From: Labilibacter marinus
Lineage (GTDB): Bacteria > Bacteroidota > Bacteroidia > Bacteroidales > Marinilabiliaceae
Length of the DNA stretch: 64,000 nucleotides
Direction: 5' to 3'
Assembly: GCF_001659685.2 (NCBI RefSeq)
Contig: NZ_LXYE02000046.1
Coordinates: forward strand, 1-64,000
Shown one piece after another: positions 27,815-36,473 of this stretch. The notes under the pieces are model-generated. The model saw only the letters and a program-made list of their open reading frames with translations, was not told the origin of the DNA and made no database searches. Position numbers and translations under genes: made by a program. The first letter of the stretch is position 1. Each line of letters begins with the position of its first letter.

Positions 27815-28048
27815 TTAGTAAAAGACATGTGCTTCTGCCATCAGCTTTAGTGCATCTATTTTGGCTTTATAGGTTTTTTATATTGCATTAGAAGCTGATG
27901 AAGTGCCGCTAAGAACAGTCTCTGCCAATATTTGAGCATCGTGCTCCATTTCTAGTTTTTGGCAAACGTACTCCGAGTATAAATCGTTTAAAGGAGTATT
28001 GGTTGCTCGATGTTTTTCTCTATTAATTCCTGCGCCTTCCTCAAAAGT
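27815..28048 (-). pseudogene. Possible decayed gene remnant
   Basis: Translating the minus strand gives an open, protein-like frame without a start codon. It covers 57 codons containing segments such as NDLYSEYVCQKLEMEHDA and ILAETVLSGTSSA, then a stop at 27878, and continues in the same frame for about 20 further codons (KAKIDALKLMAEAHVFY) to a stop at 27815. Codon use looks coding-like in both parts. An overlapping second frame upstream (FELLRKAQELIEKN) also looks coding-like, which fits a frameshift. I do not recognise the family. It fills most of the gap between the AraC and MscS genes. Confidence 0.35.
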
Positions 28049-28076
28049 TCAAAATGATGTAAGGATGAGCTTTAGG

Positions 28077-30494
28077 CTATATTTTCTGTTCTTTCTGCTC
28101 CTCAATAGAAACTCGTATTGGTGTTAGTTGCTCGATGCCCGCTTCGCTTAATGCTTTTTGCACTTCGATGTTGACCAGACTTTTGCTATCTAATATGTTT
28201 TTTGAAAGCCAATAGTTAACCGAAAATACCATTTTGTTGTCTTTGATACCCTTGTAATAAGACATGCATTCAGGTTCTGTTAGAACATCGTCTATCTTAT
28301 TAGCTGAATCCTTTAAAATAGTCATTACGGTATCGATGTCGGTGTCCATAGGAGTAGCAATGGTGAGTGTGATGCGCTTTTTATAAGTTTCCAACGACCA
28401 GTTTGTTACTTGCTTACTGATTAAATCGGCATTAGGGACAATGATTTCGGAGCCATCCCACTGTTTAATGATGCTGGCTCTAATACCTATTTTTTGTACG
28501 ATACCTTCGTTGCCAGCCACAATAACAATGTCTCCTGCAGTAACAGGGCGCTCAAAGGCCAATATTAGGCCAGAAATAAAGTTGTTGACAATATTCTGCA
28601 ACCCAAATCCAATACCAACACCTAAGGCTCCCGCTAATAAGCTAAGGTTTTGCAAATTAAAACCTACCACCGAAAGACCTATCATACAACCCAGAATAAT
28701 AATAAAGTACTGAGTTAATGAACTAACTGCCAATGGCACTCCGCGCGGTACTTTTACTCGTCCAAAAAGTTCCAACTCCAACAGAGCCCTAATGGCATTG
28801 GAGCAAAACCATGATACATAAATAACGATAATAAAGTGAAGTACGTTACCTAAGGTAATAGACCATGACTCAGAAGTAAAACCTATGTTCATGATACTTT
28901 GAAAACCCTCTAAAAATGGTTCCCAAAGTAAAAAGAATACCAATGAATAGTAGGCCCAAAGGAGCACTGTAGCTACTCTAATAACTTTAAATAACCATTT
29001 TAGTATAGGTTCTTTTTTTGCCCTAATAATAAAGGAGTTGTTGGCATTTTTTGTACCCATTAATATTTGTATAAACGATAGCAGGGCAAAAAAACCAGTG
29101 GCAAAAACAAGTAGTAAAATTAACGAGAAAAGTACGGCATTATTCACCATGCGCGCATAGTAATTAAAGCCGATAATGTTGGCAATAAAAGCGGATAGTG
29201 TAATTAAAAAATATACGGGCTGAACCGTATTTAATAATCTAAAAAAGAATTGTTTTTTAACGCTGCTTCCTTTTAGTTTTCTCTTCATTAAATAAAAATA
29301 AATGTGAAAAGAGAATAACGCGAAGGATTCCATCAAATCTGAGAATCGACCGAAGACATTTCCTAAATGTAAATATTCGTGCAGTACACTTAAAATATAT
29401 AGGGTATACAGGTAAATTAGTAGAAAGCGTATTTTTTTAAATGTAGCAATAATGTACAGGTCTATAAATGAGACTAAAAATAGTATGATATAGATTTCTT
29501 TTAGCAGAATAGGACGTTCTGGAAGCCACCATAGTGCCAGTAGCATGGTAAGGATATATGCTGTTGATATTTTTCTTTTCAGGATGATTTGCGGGTTGAG
29601 CCTATTGCTATGAAATAAGCGAATATCTCTGGTGTTAGACGATTTTATTTTATTGAGTAATATCCAAATACCCAAAAATATAATTAATAAAACGAGCATT
29701 ATTGGCCAAGCATTATCAATGTATATATTTGAATCTTCAAGGCCCATATTTAATAGAGTAGAATTATTTTGAGCTAGCGCTATAGAATCCGTATTATAAG
29801 AAACGTTCCATAAGGCTGCATCTTGCGAGAGTAGGAGTTCTCCCGTTTTCTTTTTTTCGTTCTCAGAAATGTTTTCTATATACCTTTGGGTTAGTAGAGC
29901 AATATCACTTAATTTATTTTGCAGGATAATAGTATTAACCAAGCTATCGGCAATTATATTCCTGGTAGAATCAATGATTGCTTTAACGTACTTAACCCTA
30001 TTTTCTGCTTCTAAGGTAAGTAATCCAGGATCTATAACAGATATGGAGTAATCCCAGGTGTTATTATTTTGTTTCAGCTTTGTGTCTATATTCTCTAAGG
30101 TAGAGGAGTAACCAGTAATGTCTTTGTGAATTAATTGGGCGTTCGATTTAATACTTTCCCAACGTAGCGTTAAGCTTTGGTAAATGGAGAAGTTAGTACG
30201 CGACTCAATAATTTGATCGGTTAATTTTTTTAAGGATAAGGTGTGTGCATGTAAGGTATCTACTTTGGGGCGAATAGACGAGTTAACCGCTTTTTGAATG
30301 TCTTGTTCCATCCAACTACGCATCTGTTTTAACTCCTGTGTTGAATGTGAAGCAATTTCAGAAAGTGGAATAGATCGCTTTTTTGCGACTTCCTTTTCTT
30401 GGGAGTAAAGAATAGAATTAGAAGTAAGTGTAACTATAATATAAAAGAACAGGAAGAATAACGTTTTTCTGTTCATATGCTTAAACTGCTTCAT
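28077..30494 (-). CDS. MscS-family mechanosensitive ion channel (large, MscK/MscM-like)
   Basis: An 805-residue membrane protein. A signal or first helix lies near 10-30, then a mostly helical periplasmic region (35-260). About ten transmembrane helices occupy 265-610. The MscS core follows, with the pore-lining helix pattern LAGALGVGIGFGLQNIVNNF near 615-635, then FERPVTAGDIV and a beta/alpha cytoplasmic domain containing VPNADLISKQVTNWS. It protects against hypo-osmotic shock. The size fits the MscK/YbdG-like large subclass rather than simple MscS. It is monocistronic. Confidence 0.93.
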   Translation of the reverse strand: MKQFKHMNRKTLFFLFFYIIVTLTSNSILYSQEKEVAKKRSIPLSEIASHSTQELKQMRSWMEQDIQKAVNSSIRPKVDTLHAHTLSLKKLTDQIIESRTNFSIYQSLTLRWESIKSNAQLIHKDITGYSSTLENIDTKLKQNNNTWDYSISVIDPGLLTLEAENRVKYVKAIIDSTRNIIADSLVNTIILQNKLSDIALLTQRYIENISENEKKKTGELLLSQDAALWNVSYNTDSIALAQNNSTLLNMGLEDSNIYIDNAWPIMLVLLIIFLGIWILLNKIKSSNTRDIRLFHSNRLNPQIILKRKISTAYILTMLLALWWLPERPILLKEIYIILFLVSFIDLYIIATFKKIRFLLIYLYTLYILSVLHEYLHLGNVFGRFSDLMESFALFSFHIYFYLMKRKLKGSSVKKQFFFRLLNTVQPVYFLITLSAFIANIIGFNYYARMVNNAVLFSLILLLVFATGFFALLSFIQILMGTKNANNSFIIRAKKEPILKWLFKVIRVATVLLWAYYSLVFFLLWEPFLEGFQSIMNIGFTSESWSITLGNVLHFIIVIYVSWFCSNAIRALLELELFGRVKVPRGVPLAVSSLTQYFIIILGCMIGLSVVGFNLQNLSLLAGALGVGIGFGLQNIVNNFISGLILAFERPVTAGDIVIVAGNEGIVQKIGIRASIIKQWDGSEIIVPNADLISKQVTNWSLETYKKRITLTIATPMDTDIDTVMTILKDSANKIDDVLTEPECMSYYKGIKDNKMVFSVNYWLSKNILDSKSLVNIEVQKALSEAGIEQLTPIRVSIEEQKEQKI

Positions 30495-30751
30495 ACATTA
30501 GGTTTTCTATTCATCAAAATTATAAAATTCATCCGAATGTAATATAGTTATAAACACAAAGATGTATACTAAGCGGTCAATTATCGATAAAAAAGAGAAA
30601 ACGTTCTAACTTTAAAATAAAGTGTTATGTTATACTTATACAGAGTTTTAGTCTTTTGTATGAAGTCTTGTTTTTTTGGTAAAAGTTTGATGATCGACTA
30701 GCTAATGTAAAGAGATTCTCTTTGTGCTTAGGTGTGAACTTACTAATGAAA

Positions 30752-33220
30752 TTATTTCCTATTGGGTTGAGCCGTCAAAGGGTCATCGGGCCATTTATGC
30801 TTCGGGTATCTGGCTTTTAATTCCTTTTTAACTTCAAAATAAGCATTGTTCCAAAAACTATTTAGGTCGGATGTTATTTGTACTGGTTTAAAACCTGGCG
30901 AAAGCAGTTGCATAATAAAGCCTTGTTTGTTTTTGTTGATTTTAGGTGTTTCCTGCCAACCAAATATTTCTTGAAGCCTAACCGCTAAGATGGGTGTGTC
31001 GCCATTGGCATGATATTGTATTTTGATATTGGAGCCCGTTGGAACCTGAATTTTTTCGGGAGCCAAATCATCTAATAATTGTTGTTTTTCAAAATCGAGA
31101 TGATGTTGAAGTACCGACTTTAAATCTATCTTTTTTAAATCATCTGGCTTTTTTACTTGCGACAAATAAGGCGCTAACCATTTCATATTTGTTTCAAGAA
31201 GGTTGTGGGTGCTCACATCAGGCCACCCTTGCAGTGGGTTCCAGTTTTTTAAACTTAAAACACGGTTTTGCCATTGAGTAACTTCTTTGTTCCAGTTTAA
31301 TAAGTGTGCTCCTTCTTTAACAATTGCTTTCGAAATGGCTTCAATTTTTAAATCAGAATCGAAATCATGAAGCGGTTTCGATTGTAGGATGATATGACCT
31401 ACGCAAAGGTTTTTTGCTGCCGTAAATCCACCTCGCTTCGTATCCCATTCAACCACTTCTTTTTCTTTCACCATAGGAGCTAAGTCTCGCGGATTCAGAG
31501 GTGAAGCCATAAATATTTTGCCCACAGTATCGCGCATATTAAGATGCGCAATAGCCAGCCAAGCTTCATGTGCTAATTCATCTTTATGGCCAGCCGCGGC
31601 AATAGCACCATTGGCTAATTTAAACTGAGCGTTATTTCCAGGTTTGGCATGCGCAATTCTTTCTGGGTAGGCATGTACGAGCATTAAACCTGTTTCAAAC
31701 GGATCAACCGAAGCATTATCAACTTCCACCTTTAAAAGCTTACGGTATTGTGTGGCTACTTTTTCAATTCTATTTAATATTTTATTGGAGATGGTACCTT
31801 TTCTGTTTTTTCGTAAGGCTTCCACTCTCAGATTAATATCAATACCTGCTTCTTTGTCCAATGGGTCTCGCTCTTCTAATATTGCTGCAATATCCGTTGC
31901 TAAGTCAGCCATGCCTTCTTCATCTGCCATAAGCAACATATGAGCAAGTCTTGGGTGACAAGGCAGTTGGTTTATCTTTTTACCATGCTCGGTTATTTTG
32001 CCATCTTCTATGGCTTCTAACTGGTGTAATAATTCGCTGGCTTGATTTACAGCGCCTCTAGGAGGTGGCGTTAACCATATTAAATCGTTGGGATTTCCAA
32101 TGCCCCAAACCGATAAATCTAAAGCTAGAGAAGCTAGGTCTGCCTCCAAAATTTCAGGCGTACGATGTTCGCTAAGTCTGCTTTGAGATGCTTTGCTCCA
32201 CATGCGATAGCAAATGCCAGCATCTAAACGACCTGCTCTGCCTGCCCGCTGGTCTGCAGCATCTTTAGTAATTTCAACGGTAACTAATTTCGATAAAGCT
32301 GTATTGGGGTCAAACTTCATGGTACGGCCAAAACCAGAATCAATCACCACCTTAATACCTTGAATGGTTAAGCTTGTTTCAGCTATAGAGGTTGCCAGAA
32401 CTACTTTTCGTTTGCCTTCTCGATGAGGCATTATAGCAGCAAATTGTTTGTTGGGTGGTAGCTGACCATATAAAGGAAAAATGGCTATGTTGCTCAAGCT
32501 TCTTTTTAAGATGGCTTCTGTTTTCCTAATTTCGCCTTCTCCGGGTAAAAACACCAATATGTCGCCCGTTTCTTTTTCTACCGCTTTTTTAACTAAGCGA
32601 GCACATAGCTCGGGCAACATCATCATATCAGCATCGCCTTCGTATTTTATCTCAACAGGGTATTGGCGCCCTTTACTTTCCACGATGGAGCAATCCAGTA
32701 ATCCGGATAGCTTGGGTAAGTCCAAGGTGGCGGACATAATCATAATGCGCAAGTCAGGCCTAAGAACCTGCTGCGACTCTCTGGCTAATGCTAAGGCCAC
32801 ATCGGCGAATAAACTGCGCTCATGAAACTCATCAAATATCACCATGCCCACATTCTCCAAGGCATTGTCCGATTGAAGCATACGGGTTAAGATACCTTCG
32901 GTAACCACTTCTACCTTAGTTAGGTCTGATACCTTGTTATCAAAGCGAATACGATATCCAATGGACTGACCCACTTTTTCTCCCCATAAATCAGACATGC
33001 GCATGGCAATAGTTTTGGCCGCCAATCGACGTGGCTCCAGCATAATAATTTTTTTGCCTTCCAACCAAGGTTCATCCATTAAAGTCAGCGGAATAAGCGT
33101 ACTTTTTCCAGCTCCAGGAGGTGCATGAACAATAAGCGTATTGTTACAGGATAGCTTCTCTTTTACTTCGTCAATAATCTCTACAACTGGTAAGTCAGTT
33201 TTTCTCGCATCAAAACTCAA
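30752..33220 (-). CDS. hrpB: ATP-dependent helicase HrpB
   Basis: DExH-box superfamily 2 helicase, 822 residues, which is the normal HrpB length. Walker A is PPGAGKS (34-40), motif II is DEFH (130-133), followed by SATLD, an SIAETSLTI segment and QRAGRAGR (motif VI). The C-terminal HrpB-specific domain contains ISKAIVKEG and NWNPLQGWPD. The family is widespread in bacteria but its RNA or DNA substrate is poorly defined. Its neighbour upstream on the same strand is a YdeI-like gene 70 bases away. Confidence 0.95.
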   Translation of the reverse strand: MSFDARKTDLPVVEIIDEVKEKLSCNNTLIVHAPPGAGKSTLIPLTLMDEPWLEGKKIIMLEPRRLAAKTIAMRMSDLWGEKVGQSIGYRIRFDNKVSDLTKVEVVTEGILTRMLQSDNALENVGMVIFDEFHERSLFADVALALARESQQVLRPDLRIMIMSATLDLPKLSGLLDCSIVESKGRQYPVEIKYEGDADMMMLPELCARLVKKAVEKETGDILVFLPGEGEIRKTEAILKRSLSNIAIFPLYGQLPPNKQFAAIMPHREGKRKVVLATSIAETSLTIQGIKVVIDSGFGRTMKFDPNTALSKLVTVEITKDAADQRAGRAGRLDAGICYRMWSKASQSRLSEHRTPEILEADLASLALDLSVWGIGNPNDLIWLTPPPRGAVNQASELLHQLEAIEDGKITEHGKKINQLPCHPRLAHMLLMADEEGMADLATDIAAILEERDPLDKEAGIDINLRVEALRKNRKGTISNKILNRIEKVATQYRKLLKVEVDNASVDPFETGLMLVHAYPERIAHAKPGNNAQFKLANGAIAAAGHKDELAHEAWLAIAHLNMRDTVGKIFMASPLNPRDLAPMVKEKEVVEWDTKRGGFTAAKNLCVGHIILQSKPLHDFDSDLKIEAISKAIVKEGAHLLNWNKEVTQWQNRVLSLKNWNPLQGWPDVSTHNLLETNMKWLAPYLSQVKKPDDLKKIDLKSVLQHHLDFEKQQLLDDLAPEKIQVPTGSNIKIQYHANGDTPILAVRLQEIFGWQETPKINKNKQGFIMQLLSPGFKPVQITSDLNSFWNNAYFEVKKELKARYPKHKWPDDPLTAQPNRK

Positions 33221-33290
33221 GGCAACACTTTTTGAAATTAGCTTGCAAAGGTAGATAAAAGAACATTATACTGGATAAATCGGAGTGGAA

Positions 33291-33857
33291 TTAATAATAC
33301 TTATCAATTCCGCCAAATCCTTTAATGAGTTTGTTTTCGTTGGTCTTGACAATGAAGTTGTTTAGACGTTTTTTAAATTCCTCAGGTCTTTTTCTGGCAC
33401 TATCAATATAGGCTATGCGAATTCTTTTATATGGCTGTGAGAATTCCTTATAATTCTTCCAAACAAACTTGTCTGATTTTAACTTCTGAATGATGTCTTC
33501 TGGAAAAATAAATTCCTGTTGAATTATTTTTAAGACTTCATGTTTAATAGAGCTGTGAATTAAGTCGTTTTTATAGAGCCATCTCAATCGTTCTATATTG
33601 GGTTGTGAGAATGACGTTTTTTTTCTTCGTTTACAAAAGCGTTGGATGGAAGTTTCATCGTTTAATGATTTAACGGTGCTATCAATCCACCCAAAGCATA
33701 AAGCTTCTTCAACCGCATCGTTATATAAAATTCTTTCTTTACCCGTTTTCTTTAATGGATATTCTAACCAAATATCATCTTCAGTCTCAAAAAATGTTTC
33801 GAGCCATTTTCTCCAATCTTTTCTGTCTATGAAATATTTAGTTGCTATTTCGCTCAT
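33291..33857 (-). CDS. YdeI/OmpD-associated family protein
   Basis: A 188-residue soluble protein of the YdeI / bacteriocin-protection-like family. The hallmark segment AVEEALCFGWIDSTVKSLND is present near 48-68, followed by KRRKKTSFSQPNIERLRWLY and a C-terminal region with RPEEFKKRLNNF. In Enterobacteria relatives are linked to stress or peptide resistance, but the biochemical role is unknown. It is probably co-transcribed with the downstream hrpB. Confidence 0.85.
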   Translation of the reverse strand: MSEIATKYFIDRKDWRKWLETFFETEDDIWLEYPLKKTGKERILYNDAVEEALCFGWIDSTVKSLNDETSIQRFCKRRKKTSFSQPNIERLRWLYKNDLIHSSIKHEVLKIIQQEFIFPEDIIQKLKSDKFVWKNYKEFSQPYKRIRIAYIDSARKRPEEFKKRLNNFIVKTNENKLIKGFGGIDKYY

Positions 33858-34265
33858 TTTGTAATTTCAGCTAAGGCTGGCTAGGAAAAGTGCACGCAGA
33901 ATCAACGACAAATCCTCCATTATTCTACTGAGCCAATTTTTTGATATTAAAAATAAGCTTAAACTTAATAAATTTTAAGGACGAGAATTTGTCGGAGGGA
34001 CTTTATCCCTACAAACCTTCTCAAAAAAAAGGAGGTTATAGTCCCCTTTGGGAATTTAGGGGTACAAAAGTGAAACAGACTTTCTGCTTCAAGCATATGT
34101 CGTTTTGTTTTCCCATTTTGACCCAGTCTTGTAAGAACCGCATTTTCAGAATGAATGTATTTATCTTTTTCAAATTCCTAAGGTTCAATACTTAATCCTG
34201 AAACAATATCATAATATGCCATCATTATTGTATCTATCGATTTTACCCTATCACCATTATTCATT
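33858..34265. other. Intergenic stretch with a possible small interspersed repeat
   Basis: About 400 bases between the YdeI-like gene start and the GAF histidine kinase stop. At 34020-34065 it contains an A-run, GGAGG, and CCCCT (34043-34047) pairing with AGGGG (34058-34062). It resembles the short CCCC...GGGG intergenic elements I know from Bacteroidota genomes. A frame at 33941-34195 exists but has low-complexity, non-protein-like composition; I do not call it. Confidence 0.35.
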
Positions 34266-35483
34266 CTATATAGTTATGATAAAGTAGGTTCCTATATCAA
34301 TTTTACTTTTAACATTAATTGTTGCTCCGATTTTATCAATAAATTCCTTTGTTAATAATAACCCAATTCCTGTACTGATTTCATCACTAGTTTCTAAACT
34401 ATGTTGAGTGTTGTATTTGAATAATTTATCGAGATCCTTTTTAGACATACCTATTCCTGTATCTTGAATTGTTATCTCGTGTTTATTATCTACTAATACT
34501 ACTTTAATATTAAGCTCCCCACCTTTAGTATTGTATTTTATGCCATTTGAGATAATATTTCTTATAATGGCGTTTATCATATTTTTATCAGTCTTAATGA
34601 TAGTATGCTCAGAATAAAATGATGTATTTACTCTAATCGATTTTAACCGTAGAGCATAATTAAAAAAAGATAAAAGCTCTTTTACAATTTTATTAATATT
34701 TACAGGTTGAATATTAGGTTTTAAATTAACTAAATCACTTTTAGACCATTTGAGTAAATTATCAAGTGTATTAAAAGAAGTTGAGCTAATCTGACTTAAT
34801 GTTACCAGTGTTTTTTTTAATTCAGAAGTATCATAGTTATCAAAGTCTTTAGCAATAAATTGAAGAAATTGATTTAGTGTACCAATATTACCTCTAACAT
34901 CATGAGAAATCAGAGACATAAATTTTGTTTTTACTTCATTCAACTCTTTAAGTTCAGCATTGCTTAATAGAAGTTGTAAATCAAGCTCAATATGTTGCTT
35001 AATTTGATTTATTAAGTCAATAAAGTCTTGAGAGTAAAAATTTTCTTTACTATCCAAAACGCAAACTGTTCCGAAACATTCACCATCGGGCCAGTTTATC
35101 GGCACTCCGAGATAAGAAATCATATTTATATCAACATCAGGGTTGTTTTTACTCCAAACCTCACTTTTAGTAGCATCAGGTACAATAAGCTGATCTTGCG
35201 TTCCTATTACAGACTCACAATAGAGTCCATATATTAAATCCGCTTTTTCATGCAACTCATATGGATTTTCAGTAGTGTTACTTTTGAGAAAGACTTCAAT
35301 GCTGTCGCGATTTAACTTCATAATTAAACTAGACGGAACATTTACAATTTTTGCCAGTGTATCTATTAATGTCTGCCATTTTGATATAGTTGAGTCAATG
35401 ATCTCAGGTTTGGAATTAGATGAAATGCTTACCTTTTTTGATTCCTGTGTCTGGCGAATTGTAACTGTCGAAAATTTTTTCAT
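34266..35483 (-). CDS. GAF-domain sensor histidine kinase, cytoplasmic
   Basis: A 405-residue soluble kinase without membrane segments. The GAF domain spans about 40-170 (LYCESVIGTQDQLIVPDA ... YLGVPINWPDGECFGTVCVLD). The phosphoacceptor is H194 in FMSLISHDVRGNIG, an unusual form of the usual SHELRTP box. The ATPase domain shows IISNGIKYNTKGGE, DTGIGM and GIGLLLTKEFIDKIGA. No regulator gene is adjacent, so its partner is unknown. The codon pattern is more A+T-rich than its neighbours. Confidence 0.88.
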   Translation of the reverse strand: MKKFSTVTIRQTQESKKVSISSNSKPEIIDSTISKWQTLIDTLAKIVNVPSSLIMKLNRDSIEVFLKSNTTENPYELHEKADLIYGLYCESVIGTQDQLIVPDATKSEVWSKNNPDVDINMISYLGVPINWPDGECFGTVCVLDSKENFYSQDFIDLINQIKQHIELDLQLLLSNAELKELNEVKTKFMSLISHDVRGNIGTLNQFLQFIAKDFDNYDTSELKKTLVTLSQISSTSFNTLDNLLKWSKSDLVNLKPNIQPVNINKIVKELLSFFNYALRLKSIRVNTSFYSEHTIIKTDKNMINAIIRNIISNGIKYNTKGGELNIKVVLVDNKHEITIQDTGIGMSKKDLDKLFKYNTQHSLETSDEISTGIGLLLTKEFIDKIGATINVKSKIDIGTYFIITI

Positions 35484-35758
35484 GCTTCCCCCTCATTGAT
35501 ATTTTACCTAAGTTAATAAAAAAATCAGGTTATATCATCAAGGAATTCTGTTTGTTTAAAGGCATAGTTGCCTAGTAAAGTAACTCTATTTTTTGTTTTA
35601 TCTATTTTAAATGTAACTAACGTGTGTTAAGGGTATAAGTGTTATTGCCTTAGTGGGATAGATAGGGATTGGGAGTGTGTAAGCAAGGTGATTGAAATCT
35701 ATTGTGCTTGGATTAAATCTTTACTGTTACTATATGAGCTTAATTTAATAAATAGATT

Positions 35759-36226
35759 TTAAAAAGAAGACTTATGGTTAATCTTTAGCTGGCGGTCGTA
35801 CATCACAATACTTCCTGCTGCGGAAACATTAATGCTTTCGCTTGAATCGAATTTAATAAGGTGGTGACATTTTTCCATGGCAGCTTTTGTTAGGCCATTG
35901 TCCTCGGCGCCTAATAAGTATATACAGCGGCGTGGGTGTTCAAAAGTTTCTAAAGATACAGAGCGTTCGTTTAACTCAACACCAACCAGTAAGGCTCCTT
36001 TGGGCATATGTTTATAAAAGTCTTCAAAATCATCGTAATGAAAATAAGGCATGGCGCCAGTTGCTTTGCGGGTATCGCAAGCTTGTTTTGCGTATCTTCT
36101 TCCTACCGTAAAAATAAAGTTGGCCCCCATGTTTTGTGCTGTTCGCCATAGTACGCCTAGGTTTTCAGGTGTTTTACCATTTTGAATACCAATACCAAAA
36201 TACCCTTGTTCTAAATTGTCAATCAT
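35759..36226 (-). CDS. SpoU/TrmH-family RNA methyltransferase
   Basis: SPOUT-fold 2'-O-ribose methyltransferase using S-adenosylmethionine. Motif 1 is NGKTPENLGVLWRTAQNMGA (12-31 from the proposed start), motif 2 is YLLGAEDNGL, and motif 3 is INVSAAGSIVMYDR. I place the start at the ATG at 36226 (155 residues) because family members begin just before the YFGIGI segment. An ATG at 36370 would add 48 residues, but that extension reads through an array of 11-bp DNA repeats and looks like low-complexity charged sequence. The target (tRNA or rRNA) is unknown. Confidence 0.87.
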   Translation of the reverse strand: MIDNLEQGYFGIGIQNGKTPENLGVLWRTAQNMGANFIFTVGRRYAKQACDTRKATGAMPYFHYDDFEDFYKHMPKGALLVGVELNERSVSLETFEHPRRCIYLLGAEDNGLTKAAMEKCHHLIKFDSSESINVSAAGSIVMYDRQLKINHKSSF

Positions 36227-36287
36227 TACTTCTAAAATTTGAAGCTGCAAATATAGTGTATTTAATTCCTTAGATTTTGACCATTTT

Positions 36288-36393
36288 TTCGCCTTTTCTT
36301 CGGGGCCGCTTCGCAAAACCTTCGCAACCGCTTCGCATTTCTTCGCAGGTTGTTCGCAAAATGTACACAAATACTTCGCCCTATGGATGCGAA
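36288..36393. repeat. Array of nine 11-bp repeats (TTCGCA-N5)
   Basis: Units begin at 36288, 36299, 36310, 36321, 36332, 36342, 36353, 36364 and 36375: eight intervals, seven of 11 bases and one of 10. The core is TTCGCA in five units, TTCGCC in two, TTCGGG in one and TACACA in one. The inverted form TGCGAA follows at 36388. The 11-base period is not a multiple of 3, so it is not a coding repeat, and it puts every core on the same face of the helix. It lies over the 5' region of the SpoU gene. Confidence 0.75.
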
Positions 36394-36473
36394 TGATGGG
36401 TGAATGTTTTATGATGGAGGAAGCATGTTGACCAAAAGGATTATAGTACTTGACTCAGAGTTATCAAGGGTTT

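Noticed and set aside
33941-34195. 84-codon frame in the YdeI to GAF-kinase gap
   Set aside because: It passes through the CCCC/GGGG hairpin element and its composition is not protein-like.
36288-36393. CRISPR array
   Set aside because: The repeat unit is only 11 bases with 5-base variable parts; there are no spacers of usual length and no cas genes.
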